A model generated the notes under the pieces. That model saw only the letters and a list, made by a program, of their open reading frames with translations, did not search any database and was not told where the DNA came from. Positions 26,151-34,752 of a stretch of 56,562 nt of DNA are shown piece after piece (positions within the stretch are counted from its first letter, which is position 1; the number at the start of each line of letters is the position of its first letter). The translations under genes were made by a program, and so were the position numbers. The DNA comes from Symbiodinium natans (Eukaryota; Sar; Dinophyceae; Suessiales; Symbiodiniaceae): contig CAJNDS010000580.1 in assembly GCA_905221605.1 (NCBI GenBank), positions 879,276 through 935,837 on the forward strand, written 5' to 3'.

Positions 26151-26184
26151 TAGCAGTGGCTGGAGAAATGAGGAGACTCAGGAT

Positions 26185-26283
26185 TTGGGGTTTAGGGTTT
26201 AGAGTTTAGGGTTTAGGGTTTAGGGTTTAGGGTTTAGGGTTTAGGGTTTAGGTCTTTTTTTTTTTTTGGGGGGGGGGGGGGGG
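26185..26283 (+). repeat. TTTAGGG array followed by T14 and G16
   Basis: Ten units, then a poly-T run directly joined to a poly-G run. Confidence 0.95.
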
Positions 26284-26449
26284 AGTTTAGAACACCGTAT
26301 ACACTAAACTCAGGGTTTAGGGTGTTCTCTGTAGTCGGGGGGAAAGCGTTCATGGATTGGGTTTGGGAGACTGCTCGTTGAACAGGGAGCCCTGCGTTTT
26401 AGGGTTTAGGGCTAGCGCTCCTAAACCCTAAGCCCTAAACTTATCTCAT

Positions 26450-26639
26450 TTTTGTCCTCTTGATGGTGCTTGTTAACCACTTATAACTGTACTTTTAACT
26501 GTGCTTACAACCATGTTAGGGCACTTAAGGGGCTCATAAGTGGGTTATGTCTACAGGTATAAGGGCACTTAAAAGGGGGCTCATAAGTGGGTTATATCTT
26601 CAGTTCTAATTGGTTACTAAGTACTATGAACCTCCAAGC
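26450..26639. mobile_element. CTACTTGGAGG-family element, internal duplication
   Basis: The right end ATGAACCTCCAAG is intact and the left end decayed. The internal GGGCACTTAA...GGCTCATAAGTGGGTTAT unit is present twice. Confidence 0.55.
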
Positions 26640-26695
26640 TTCTGCTCGTTCGCACTTATCTGCGCGCCTCTTTCGAGCTTCACCGTTTTTGAATA

Positions 26696-26771
26696 GGGTT
26701 TAGGGTTTAGGGTTTAGGGTTTAGGGTTTAGGGTTTAGGGTTTAGGGTTTAGGGTTTAGGGTTTAGGGTTC
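26696..26771 (+). repeat. TTTAGGG array, perfect
   Basis: About 11 units. Confidence 0.95.
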
Positions 26772-26889
26772 ATGCATGGTTTAGGGACACGGTTGGGTTT
26801 AAGCGTTTTTGGTGGACATGCAGTGACGCATCCTTACCCTGTAAGATCCCAGCATCGGCCCGTGTAGGGCATTATCGAGTCTTGAGGGC

Positions 26890-27060
26890 TTACGTGCCGG
26901 GGCCGATGGCGCGGACTTGCGGGATTCCTGCACAGGCCTCACGGTTGACTCCCCCGCCCTCCAGAACTTCAGAACGCCTTCTTTTCTGACATCCCCCCCG
27001 CAAAACTCCAAGAAATCGAAATCCTGGCTGAAACCGACATGCCCCTATTATAGGCCTCTT
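26890..27060 (+). CDS. Coding-like island, two frames
   Basis: GADGADLRDSCTGLTVDSPA in one frame is followed, after CCGCCCTCCAG, by NAFFSDIPPAKLQEIEILAE in another. Either two exons or a frameshift. The second part is very coding-like and ends in TAG at about 27051. The minus strand is also open. Family unknown. Confidence 0.45.
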
Positions 27061-27374
27061 GGCCCTGAAACTCACTTGAGCCTCAGCCACAACACCCCCC
27101 ACCCCCGTTTTTGTCGCAGCCTTGAGCCGTTTGTGGCCGCTGTATTGAGTCTTATAAGGTTTAGGGCTGCTATAGTAGGCTTCATCATGAATCAAAGAAG
27201 CTAGGTGGCCAGTACCTCTTAAGGTTTAGGGTTTAGGGTTCAGGGCAGTCCCCCTCTCTACCGCCAAAATCATCGGAACTCCTCGAAAGGCCTTGAACGC
27301 TAGGCTCCCACACCCGAAACCCGAACTAAACCCTATTCCCATTTTCCCATTTTCCTAGAGTTTACAGTGCCAAA

Positions 27375-27470
27375 TGTAGCCACAACAAAGCCCGTCCCCC
27401 GTCCTCGCGACATGCCGGCGCGCTTGATGGGCAATGCGAAAGGCGTGCGGAGCTGAGGAAATGTTTAGGA
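27375..27470 (+). CDS. Exon-like coding island
   Basis: Open as HNKARPPSSRHAGALDGQCE then RRAELRKC. GC-rich; no telomeric repeat directly beside it. Family unknown. Confidence 0.4.
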
Positions 27471-27572
27471 GGGATAGGCTTAAGTTTAAGGTGTTATTCG
27501 ACCATGAAAGCAAAATTCAGCTTCAGCTCTAAGAAAGATTGTGTTTGGGGGGGGGGGGGGGAAGTGCTGCTT

Positions 27573-27773
27573 TCCCAAGCAACCCGAATTCAGTCCTGTG
27601 ACGATGGTCCTGAATTCAGCTTGTTGGCCCTTTCTTGTGGTCACGTTTATGTGTGGGGAGGCCCTTCCAAACCCCGAACCCCAGCCGCCGGGCACGCCGC
27701 CCAGTTTCGAGACGGCCTTGCAAAGGCAGTGGACATGGTGGGGTTAATTACTCTCCTTGCTTCGGTGACTTAG
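27573..27773 (+). CDS. Coding-like island, possible RCC1-type blade
   Basis: Reads SLLALSCGHVYVWGGPSKPR then AKAVDMVGLITLLASV to TAG at 27771. The GHVYVWGG motif resembles the core of an RCC1 repeat (hydrophobic-x4-G-x-V/L-Y-x-WG). One repeat alone is weak evidence. A poly-G run at 27546-27560 precedes it. Confidence 0.3.
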   Translation, partial: SQATRIQSCDDGPEFSLLALSCGHVYVWGGPSKPRTPAAGHAAQFRDGLAKAVDMVGLITLLASVT

Positions 27774-27943
27774 GGAACCCTAAACCCTAAAGACCTTTTT
27801 AGTTTCTCAATCCCAGACTTCGAATCTCACAACAGCCTCCACTCTAGGGTTTGGGGCGCAGTGCACCTACCTACCTGTTTTCACTCACAGAAACGGCACA
27901 GTATCCTAAACCCTCAAACCTTCGTGATCTCTCTTAACTCTAG

Positions 27944-27992
27944 GTAGGCCATTGGGAGGTTTTTCCCCTTTTGGGTTTAAGAGGATCATAGC
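27944..27992. mobile_element. TTGGGTTTAAGAGGATCATA fragment
   Basis: This motif recurs twice in tandem at 34495-34590. Confidence 0.45.
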
Positions 27993-28037
27993 CCTAAACC
28001 CTAAACCCTAAACCCTAAACCGGGAATATCTTCTCAG

Positions 28038-28180
28038 ATGGGTCTAAGGGCCATCCTCGAACTGTCAAAGGGCATTCTCGGCGCTTGTCACGGGTCCATT
28101 CTCTGCCCTTGTCGCGGCCTTGTTTGCGCAAACCTATCGTGCCCTCAACCCTTTACTGTAGGACATTCGCGCCGCATAAA
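28038..28180 (+). CDS. Exon-like island starting with ATG
   Basis: ATATCTTCTCAG precedes ATG 28038. 49 codons open (LRAILELSKGILGACHGSIL onwards). Another + frame (FSALVTGPFSALVAALFAQT) is equally open, so the frame is uncertain. Ends in CCCTAAA. Confidence 0.4.
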
Positions 28181-28398
28181 GCCCTAAACCCTAAACCTTA
28201 CAAGCTCCTAAGCTTGCCTTAGAATGTATAATCAAGGTGCGCTAGAACAATGAACAGTTCTCTGTCATGGTAGCTAGCCAGAGAAGGCTTGGCTTGCCCT
28301 AAACTCTGAAGCTCTCAACCCCAAGTCCCAAACCCCTGGGCCCTACAATTTCTCACAAAGCATATAGCCCTACTAGGCTGATAGCCCTGTGAACCCCA

Positions 28399-28465
28399 GA
28401 GGTTTAGGGTTTAGGGTTTAGGGTTTAGGGTTTAGGGTTTAGGGTTTAGGGCTAGGGTTTAGGGC
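28399..28465 (+). repeat. TTTAGGG array
   Basis: Eight to nine units. Confidence 0.95.
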
Positions 28466-28554
28466 AAACCCTGCAAGGATGACACCCTTGAGTCTTGGAG
28501 CCTTCGGGCCCCCAAAAGCCCTCCGAAAGGCTGTTTCTCACCTTCTCGAATGGG

Positions 28555-28632
28555 GTTTAGGTTCAGGGTTCAGGGTTCAGGGTTTAAGGTTTAGGGTTTA
28601 GGGTTTAGGGTTTAGGGTTTAGGGTTTAGGGT
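28555..28632 (+). repeat. TTTAGGG array with TTCAGGG
   Basis: Eleven units; three TTCAGGG in a row. Confidence 0.95.
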
Positions 28633-28730
28633 GACAAGAATCCTGAACCCCTTTTATTTGTGGAGGGGCGAGCTGATGTCGGGCGCCTAGCTCCTTACTA
28701 AGAACCACGAAGTAGCAACGTAAATCCGGC

Positions 28731-28829
28731 TGGTTCTTAGCAGGGAATGAGGGAATGAGGGCCCTATAGAATCGCTTGAAGGGTATATATAGGGCCCTCA
28801 TTCCCTCGTTCCCTACTAAGAACCCCTAA
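28731..28829. mobile_element. GGTTCTTAG...GGGAATGAGG element
   Basis: GGTTCTTAGCAGGGAATGAG and, inverted, CTCGTTCCCTACTAAGAACC frame a GGGCCCTATA...TATATAGGGCCC core: a hairpin of nearly 100 bp. Related copy at 20240-20348. Confidence 0.75.
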
Positions 28830-28852
28830 ACCCTAAACCCTAAACCCTAAAC

Positions 28853-28945
28853 CCGGAAAGTAGTCCAGCGAGGTTGCTCCCGCTCGCGGCGCTTCAAGTC
28901 TGCGGGGAAGCCTTCGACGGGCACTCAGGGCTGGCTGTGCTTGTG
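28853..28945 (+). CDS. Exon-like coding island
   Basis: Open as RKVVQRGCSRSRRFKSAGKP then TGTQGWLCLW, CCCTAAA left and TTTAGGG right. Basic; family unknown. Confidence 0.45.
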
Positions 28946-29060
28946 GTTTAGGGTTTAGGGTTTAGGGCTTAGGGTTTAGGGTTTAGGGCTTAGGGTTTAG
29001 GGCTTAAGGTTTAGGGTTTAGGGTTTAGGGTTTAGCGTTTAGGGTTCAAGGTTTAGGGTT
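28945..29060 (+). repeat. TTTAGGG array
   Basis: About 16 units with CTTAGGG variants. Confidence 0.9.
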
Positions 29061-29157
29061 TCTGTGGTTCTGCATCCTAAACCCCAAACCCTAAACTCAC
29101 GTAAAGCTTTGCCGTAGGGTTCTTGGCAGGTTCCTAAAAGTAGTTTGTTTTTTTGTT

Positions 29158-29225
29158 AACCCTAAACCCTAAACCCTAAACCCTAAACCCTAAACCCTAA
29201 ACCCTAAACCCTAAACCCTAAACCG
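29158..29225 (-). repeat. CCCTAAA array, perfect
   Basis: Nine to ten units. Confidence 0.95.
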
Positions 29226-29290
29226 GAAGGGCACCCTCTATCATCCTTGAGGTCCTTGAACGCAACTTCGGGAACGGCAGAATTAGACTT
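29226..29290 (+). CDS. Exon-like coding island
   Basis: Open as RAPSIILEVLERNFGNGRIR, precisely between a CCCTAAA array and a TTTAGGG array. Helical pattern; family unknown. Confidence 0.5.
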
Positions 29291-29386
29291 TAGTTTAGGG
29301 TTTAGGGTTTAGGGTTTAGGGTTTAGGGTTTAGGGTTTAGGGTTTAGGGTTTAGGGTTTAGGGTTTAGGGTTTAGGGTTTAGGGTT
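29288..29386 (+). repeat. TTTAGGG array, perfect
   Basis: About 14 units. Confidence 0.95.
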
Positions 29387-29482
29387 CCATTTCTGGGTCT
29401 CCCGAAATCCAGGGGTCTGTTTGTTCACCTCGGGGTTCTTCGGAAGGAACTATCAGGAATTCAGCGCCGTATCTAATCCTTC
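29387..29482 (+). CDS. Exon-like coding island
   Basis: Open as GSISGSPEIQGSVCSPRGSS then EGTIRNSAPYLIL. Serine/glycine-rich; family unknown. Confidence 0.4.
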
Positions 29483-29968
29483 AAAGTCAAAGGGAGCAGG
29501 GTTAATATTTCTGTTTTTGGTGAGTGTATCTAAGGTTCCTTTTTATGATATTGGTGAGTGTATACATGGGGTGTCCCTCTGGGGGTAGAAGAAATATAAA
29601 CCCTACGTAATATATAGGAACATATTATGTACCCACTCGACTAAGAACTAGTACTTAGGGGGCTGGGTAGTTAACCTTCAACCTTGGTTTTATATACTCC
29701 CACCCTAAACTCTAAAGTCTAAATCCTAACCCTACAAGCCCTAAACCCTAAACCCTAATTCCTAAACTCCACCTAAACCCTAAACCCTAATTCTTAAACA
29801 TTAAACCCTACAAGTCAGGGTTCCCCGAGCTTGTAGCCCCTCAAGGGATCTTCGGGAGTTCCGAACTTTTTTAATAGGATTTAGGAAGGGATCTTCTCCA
29901 AGGACTCTGAAGAGGTTTAGGGTTTCGGGTTTAGGTCTTAGGGTTTAGGGTTGAGGGTTGCCTGCAAG

Positions 29969-30037
29969 GATTATATTGAGATCGGCACGGCCGACTTCGA
30001 CACGCTGGCACAGCGTTTGCAGGCCGCTGGGGGACTC
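29969..30037 (+). CDS. FkbM-like methyltransferase, exon 1 (motif EIGTADFDTL)
   Basis: After TTGCCTGCAAG, 23 codons read DYIEIGTADFDTLAQRLQAA and end GGL. An EIG[TS]xDFDTL motif is characteristic of a branch of FkbM-type SAM-dependent methyltransferases. The intron proposed at 30038 begins GA, and the next exon also begins GA, the pattern seen in the CCCH gene. The frame stays open to about 30060, so the exact donor is inferred. The upstream N-terminal exon is not identified. Confidence 0.6.
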
Positions 30038-30085
30038 GAAACGGGAAACAAGCTCAACGCTCAACCTGAATTTCGCTTCCCTTTT

Positions 30086-30298
30086 CTACTATTTGCTTAA
30101 GAACCCCAAAATATTCTTCCGTACAAAGGCAATATAGGGATTAGCTTTAGATTATGATTATGAATTATTCTTCTTCTTCTTTTTATTATTAAACATTTCA
30201 TATTCATTATACATATATATATATATATTATGTATATATATATATATATATATAATTTATGTTATTTTGGGGGGAGGTGATTCGTAAGCAAATAGGAG
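30086..30298. mobile_element. CTACTATTTGCTTAAG element
   Basis: Ends CTACTATTTGCTTAAGAA and CGTAAGCAAATAGGAG; the interior contains a palindromic (AT)n at 30205-30253. Confidence 0.7.
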
Positions 30299-30415
30299 TT
30301 TAGGGATTGGAGTTGTTAGGGTTTTAGGGTTTAGGGTCTGGGCCAGGGCTGAGGGTTTGATATCCTCAGCCATAGTAGAGTTGCATCATAGGTTGCTTGT
30401 GTTTTTGTTTTTTGG

Positions 30416-30442
30416 ATGTGTGTGTGTGTGTGTGTGTGTTTA
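30416..30442 (+). repeat. (TG)n microsatellite
   Basis: About twelve TG units followed by TTTGTG/TTTCTG repeats. Confidence 0.9.
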
Positions 30443-30677
30443 TGTTTCTGTTTCTGCTTCTGGTTGTGTTTGTGTTTGAGTTTGTGTTTGTGGCCAGGGA
30501 GCATCATTTCAACCAGCCACGACTCAAAGAGCAGTTTCCTTAGTTATATGCTGAACCCCTAAACCCTTGAGCCTATCCCCAGACCCTGAAACCCAAACCC
30601 TATACCCCCATACCAGCACCCTAAGCCCTAAAACCATAAACCCTGAACCCAAGATCCTCTTTTTTTTTTGGTTTCTC

Positions 30678-30697
30678 GGGGGGGGGGGGGGGGGGGG
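30678..30697 (+). repeat. Poly-G run (20)
   Basis: Uninterrupted G20 just upstream of the FkbM exon 2 acceptor. Confidence 0.95.
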
Positions 30698-30721
30698 ACC
30701 CTAACAGAAGCCCCCTCGCAG

Positions 30722-30757
30722 GATGCCGACGTGCGGGGCTTGTCCGTGGAGCCCGTT
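30722..30757 (+). CDS. FkbM-like methyltransferase, exon 2 (motif GLSVEPV)
   Basis: Acceptor AGCCCCCTCGCAG, then DADVRGLSVEPV. In FkbM proteins the motif sVEP follows the EIG motif. The frame continues a few codons (EALTSFLK) to a GT at 30781, but the family pattern fits best if the exon ends at GTT|GAGGCT, again a GA donor with GA at the next exon start. Confidence 0.6.
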
Positions 30758-31137
30758 GAGGCTCTCACGAGCTTTCTAAAGTGATAAGGGTTTAGGGTTT
30801 AGGGTTTAGGGGTTTAGGGTTTAGGGGTTTAGGCTTTAGGCTTTAATTTCCTTAGGAATGAATGACGTGTGTTCTGTTTGTTCATAATGGATTGGAAAGC
30901 CCAAGGGAAGATCTATGTTCACACTGCATTTGATATGGTTCCATGGGGAGGATGGTTTCAGGGTAAACTAAACGGAGAATAATGAAAGCCTCGGCCATGG
31001 AGTTTAGGAGTTAGGGAGTTAGGTTTATACGGCTTAGGGTTTGAAGCTTCCTGAAAACCCTCGAGACCCTAAGCCCTAAGCCCCAACCCGAAAGCCCTAA
31101 ACCCTAGCCTTGTATGGAAGCTGCAGATACGCCCTGA

Positions 31138-31210
31138 AACCCTAAACCCTAAACCCCTAAACCCTAAACCCTAAACCCTAAACCCCTAAACCCTAAACCC
31201 TTAAAACCTA
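31138..31210 (-). repeat. CCCTAAA array
   Basis: About nine units, two of them CCCCTAAA. Lies in proposed FkbM intron 2. Confidence 0.9.
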
Positions 31211-31285
31211 CACCCTCAACTCAGGGTTTCGCGTCACACCTCTTGGCTTTGGGGTTTCAAGTTGAGCCTTGCAGTTACAGTTTGG

Positions 31286-31386
31286 CTTACTGGCTCAAGA
31301 CCCAACTTTTCAACTTTTGGGCTTCTTATAAGGTAGTTTATTCTGAAAGTTTCAACTTTTATTTCCTTGGGCTTTGGGCCAGTAAG
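31286..31386. mobile_element. CTTACTGGC element (101 bp) with TTGG target duplication
   Basis: Ends CTTACTGGCTC and GGGCCAGTAAG are inverted. TTGG stands immediately on both sides. 101 bp, nearly identical to 34245-34345. A bona fide small transposed element, inside proposed FkbM intron 2. Confidence 0.85.
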
Positions 31387-31549
31387 TTGGTTTCTCAGCA
31401 TAGAAGAGGTGAGACACGCAACGAGCCAAGTGTTCAGGGCTAGCAGTGTTTATGGGCTTGCATGGTTTTGAGGCAGCAGTGTTTCGGGCTTGCATCGTTT
31501 TCGGCCTGCAGAAGTGTTGAGGGCTTGTCTGCTTTGGCCAAAAACCGAG

Positions 31550-31690
31550 TTCAGGGCTTAGGATTCAGGGTTTAGGGCTTAGGGGCTTCGGAGCTTCGGG
31601 GCTTAGGGGCTCAGGGGCTTAGGAGCTTAGGGGCTTAGGGGCTTGGGGCCTCGGGTTTGGGGGCTGTGCGGTTGAAGTTGTTGAGGCTTA
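31550..31690 (+). repeat. GGGGCTTAGGGGCTT repeats
   Basis: About ten octamer-like units GGGCTTAG/GGGCTTCG. Confidence 0.7.
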
Positions 31691-31853
31691 CGTCGGCATT
31701 GGGGTGTCAACAAGGCCGTGGACGGTTCGAGTGCTTCGGCCTCCTGAACGTGCTTCAAAAATCCCTAAACCCTAAATCCTAAACCCCAAACCCTAAACCC
31801 TAAGCCCGAAGCCCTGAAGCCCCAAACCTGCGCCCATGCCCACCCTTGGGCAG

Positions 31854-31889
31854 GAACACCTGCGACGCCTGCCCGACCGTCCCAACAAG
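31854..31889 (+). CDS. FkbM-like methyltransferase, exon 3 (motif LRRLPDRPNK)
   Basis: CCCTTGGGCAG acceptor, then EHLRRLPDRPNK. FkbM proteins have a [HY]LxxLPxxPN segment directly after sVEP, so this continues exon 2 in register. The proposed donor is AAG|GCAGCG (GC). Twelve codons only. Confidence 0.55.
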
Positions 31890-31904
31890 GCAGCGCAAAA
31901 ACCC

Positions 31905-32106
31905 AAAAGCCCTAAAACCCAAAAGCCCTAAAACCCTAAACCCTAAAACCCTAAAAGCCCTACAACCCTAAAGCCCTAAAACCCTAAAAGCCCTAAAAGC
32001 CTAAACCCTAAACCCTAAACCCTAAACCCTAAACCCTAAACCCTAAACCCTAAACCCTAAACCCTAAACCCTAAACCCTAAACCCTAAACCCTAAACCCT
32101 AAACCT
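31905..32106 (-). repeat. CCCTAAAA then CCCTAAA array
   Basis: Decayed AGCCCTAAAA units pass into about 15 perfect CCCTAAA units. Inside proposed FkbM intron 3. Confidence 0.95.
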
Positions 32107-32260
32107 TGGTTTTGGGGCTTCGGGTCGGAGTTGGAGCCCTTTAACCCCTCGACTCCAAGCCCTTGACCTGCTACGTTGACTTTGAGAGGGTTTAGGGGTT
32201 TAGGGTTTAGGGTTTTGGGTTTAGGGTTTACACCCGCAACTTTCTCCAAGCGAGGAGAAG

Positions 32261-32278
32261 GTCGCGGCGGCGATTGCG
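32261..32278 (+). CDS. FkbM-like methyltransferase, micro-exon 4 (VAAAIA)
   Basis: After GGAGAAG, VAAAIA matches the family's NxAI[SA] strand that follows LPxxPN. Eighteen bases if the intron starts at GAGGACGGC. The frame continues as EDGSGVEG, so the exon may be longer. Least certain of the series. Confidence 0.4.
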
Positions 32279-32949
32279 GAGGACGGCAGCGGCGTTGAGG
32301 GCAGAGATGGGGTTCGGCTTTTTTCGGGTCTGCGTGCAGTTTCGGGGGCCCAAACCCTTAAGGAATCCTGGCCACCAAGAAACCTTCTCTTCACCCATAC
32401 TTAGCTCTCTTGACTTGGGAAGTCTGCTTAGCATCCGCGGAAAATCCTGTTTTAATCCCCACCTTGCGAACCCTACTTGCTAAGTCAAATCTGCTTCCAA
32501 GTACGACCCAAAACCCAACACCCTGAGCCCTAAGACCTAAGCCCTAGAATTCTGGCTTCGGCGATACAAAAAAACACCCGGAACCGTTTGGGACCCATGC
32601 CCCAAAGCTCTGGTGTCGGGTTCAAAACCAAAGGAATGTGTCAGGTTTAGGGTTGAAGGTTTGCCTCTTTTGTTGCATGTTCTCCTTTTCTTTTTTTGCT
32701 TTGGGTGGGCGGGGGGGAGTTAGGGTTTTAGGGGTTAACGGTTTAGGGTTTGGGGTTTGGGGTTTAGGGTTTAGGGCTGCACCCAAGACACACCGCTAGA
32801 GGAAAACAACGTCCTGCACCTTGCCAAGCCAAGCCGCACCGAAGCCGAAATAACAAACCCTAAACCCTAAACCTCAAACCCTAAACCCTAAACCTCAAAC
32901 CCTAGACCCTAAACCCTAAACCCTAAAACCGAACAGCTCCCTCCCTCAG

Positions 32950-32994
32950 GAAGATGGCTGGGCCGACCTCTACGTCGCTCAGAGCTTAGCCTTT
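32950..32994 (+). CDS. FkbM-like methyltransferase, exon 5 (motif DGWADLYVAQ)
   Basis: GCTCCCTCCCTCAG acceptor, then EDGWADLYVAQSLAF and TTT|GAGTGA, again a GA donor. FkbM proteins have DGxAxxYYV at this point. CCCTAAA array on the left, TTTAGGG array on the right. Confidence 0.55.
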
Positions 32995-33000
32995 GAGTGA

Positions 33001-33090
33001 GGTTTGGGGTTTAGGGTTTAGGGTTTAGGGTTTAAGGTTTAGGGTTTAGGGTTCAGGGGTTAGGGTTTAGGGTTTAGGGTTTAGGGCTGT
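33001..33090 (+). repeat. TTTAGGG array
   Basis: About twelve units with single-base variants; inside the proposed FkbM intron 5. Confidence 0.9.
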
Positions 33091-33163
33091 GGCCTTCTTT
33101 TGGGACTTTTAGGGGCTTTTGGGGTTTGGGGGGTTTTTTAGGGCTTAGGGATGTGATGATGAG

Positions 33164-33193
33164 GAGAATCTTCACCACTGGCGTTGCAGCGTT
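33164..33193 (+). CDS. FkbM-like methyltransferase, exon 6 (ENLHHWRCSV)
   Basis: GATGATGAG acceptor then ENLHHWRCSV. FkbM proteins carry W-x-RG-C-x-S[VI] after the YYV strand, so this is plausible though imperfect. The exon begins GAG, and its end GTT|GAGGG is again GA. Confidence 0.45.
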
Positions 33194-33201
33194 GAGGGAC
33201 G

Positions 33202-33422
33202 TTTAGGGTTTAGGGTTTAGGGTTTAGGGTTTAGGGTTTAGGGTTTAGGGTTTAGGGTTTAGGGTTTAGGGTTTAGGGTTTAGGGTTTAGGGTTTAGGGT
33301 TTGGGATGTAGTGACATTGTAGGGCTTCAACGTTTACCTCGAAGCTCTCCCTAAACCCTAAACCCTAAACCCTAAACCCTAAACCCTAAACCCTAAACCC
33401 TAAACCCTAAACCCTAAACCCT
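33202..33422. repeat. Inverted telomeric pair: TTTAGGG, 45-bp spacer, CCCTAAA
   Basis: 14 perfect TTTAGGG units (33202-33303), a spacer, then about ten perfect CCCTAAA units (33349-33422). Fusion-like orientation; could fold into a long hairpin. Confidence 0.95.
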
Positions 33423-33515
33423 CTCCCACCTTGGTATCTTGAAGAAGCTCCTGCAAAGGTCCGTCCCGAGTATATGGAGCCACAGTGCAGCAACGAGTTC
33501 CCCGCGGCGTGGTTA
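33423..33515 (+). CDS. Exon-like island, possible further FkbM exon
   Basis: Two frames are open: PPWYLEEAPAKVRPEYMEPQ and LGILKKLLQRSVPSIWSH. The second would suit the helix that follows the WxRGC motif in FkbM proteins, but the match is loose. Frame undecided. Confidence 0.35.
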
Positions 33516-33519
33516 GTTT

Positions 33520-33796
33520 TCTTTGTGGTGCTCTACTGTTATAATATAATACAATAGAATATGATATGATATGATATGATATGATATAATATGATATAAT
33601 ATGATATAATATAATACAATATAATATGATATGATATGATATAATATGATATGATATTGTAACTTCAGATCCGTAGCCTTTTTTGGGTTTATTGGGTTTC
33701 TTAATAAGGCAGCGAAAAGCCTTTTTGGGTTTATTGGGTTTCTTAATAAGGCAGCGAAAATTGTAATTTATAGCCACCCTTCTGAGTGCAGCCAAG
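33520..33796. mobile_element. TTTGTGGTGCT...GAGTGCAGCCAAG element, enlarged
   Basis: Same ends as 22909-23020. Enlarged by an (ATGAT)n/(ATAAT)n microsatellite at 33541-33660 and by a tandem duplication of a 44-bp segment (GCCTTTTTGGGTTTATTGGG...) at 33677-33757. Confidence 0.75.
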
Positions 33797-34017
33797 TTTT
33801 TGAGTGTACCGAGCTTTACTACACAGGGTATCTAGACCACCCCCCCCCCCCCCCCTGCCATGCCTTCCTTTGGTGATAGGATCTCCTAACAAGAAAAAGT
33901 ATTATGCTGAAAAAACCCTTAACCCTTAACCCCCTTTTTCATTCTCGGGGCTTTTGATGTTTTCGTTGGGGGGGGTGGGGTTGAGTTTGGTCTAGAGGGG
34001 GGGGGGGGGATCATGTG

Positions 34018-34112
34018 GTTCACCATTGCCAAGCTGCTGCGCCCCCACAAAGAAACACATCCATCATCTTCGAAGCCGCTTCAGCTAAGGAGCATAGGGT
34101 TCTGCTCAGATG
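34018..34112 (+). CDS. Weak exon-like island
   Basis: Open as AAAPPQRNTSIIFEAASAKE. No clear borders; follows a G12 run. Confidence 0.2.
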
Positions 34113-34244
34113 CAGACCCTCCACAATGGTCTTGACAAGGGTATACAGAGGGCTTCCACAGACATAGCGGCTTGCTACAGGCGTCTACAAATTTGAGCAT
34201 TTGCCAGCATCGTATTGTGGTAAGTGTACCATGCATGTTACAAC

Positions 34245-34345
34245 CTTACTGGCTCAAAACCCAACTTTTCAACTTTTGGGCTTCTTATAAGGTAGTTTAT
34301 TCTGAAAGTTTCAACTTTTATTTCCTCGGGCTTTGGGCCAGTAAG
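34245..34345. mobile_element. CTTACTGGC element (101 bp) with CAAC target duplication
   Basis: Same length and almost the same sequence as 31286-31386; CAAC stands immediately on both sides. Confidence 0.85.
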
Positions 34346-34482
34346 CAACAAGTACTGTATACAACGGTCATCTACCCAAACACCAATGTTCATCAACTGG
34401 CCCCGGAGTTGTGCCTTTGTTAGTTGGTTCATTGGCACTGGCATGAGCAGAGCTCTTTCAATGCACTCGGTAGGCCGTTGGA

Positions 34483-34592
34483 CATTCATATTTTCCCTTA
34501 TTGGGTTTAAGAGGATCATATTCAGGATTTTTTCACAGGGTTTGAAGGTATTTTCCCCTGTTGGGTTTAAGAGGATCATATTCAGGAACATA
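34483..34592. mobile_element. Tandem pair of TTGGGTTTAAGAGGATCATA units
   Basis: Two copies about 65 bp apart, each followed by TTCAGGA. Single fragment at 27964. The ORFs here are not accepted. Confidence 0.5.
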
Positions 34593-34599
34593 TTAAACC

Positions 34600-34660
34600 C
34601 TAAACTTCTAAACCCCTAAACCCTAAACCCTAAACCCTAAACCCTAAACCCTAAACCCTA
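34600..34660 (-). repeat. CCCTAAA array
   Basis: Eight units. Confidence 0.95.
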
Positions 34661-34662
34661 AG

Positions 34663-34752
34663 GGCCATCCTGATGCATCGCCAGGACGGTGACCTCTCTG
34701 GGCTTGCGGTACTGCTTGCCCTGGTGGCCCATCGCCCGGTTCAGCTTCAAGT
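34663..34752 (-). CDS. Exon-like island, strand uncertain
   Basis: Minus reads LKLNRAMGHQGKQYRKPREV then TVLAMHQDG; plus reads LMHRQDGDLSGLAVLLALVA. CCCTAAA on both sides. The minus reading has the more natural residue mix. Confidence 0.35.

Larger units (their letters stand above)
30038..30721. other. Proposed FkbM intron 1
   Basis: 684 bp beginning GAAACG and ending CCCCTCGCAG. Holds a CTACTATTTGCTTAAG element, AT and GT microsatellites, degenerate CCCTAAA and a G20 run. Confidence 0.45.

Noticed and set aside
31277-31310. TGGCTCAAG in the 101-bp element as a second spliced-leader match
   Set aside because: Only nine bases match, no GT follows, and the other copy of the element has TGGCTCAAA.
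34238-34591. 117-aa minus ORF
   Set aside because: Made of the tandem TTGGGTTTAAGAGGATCAT units and the 101-bp element; repeated peptide segments mirror the DNA repeat.
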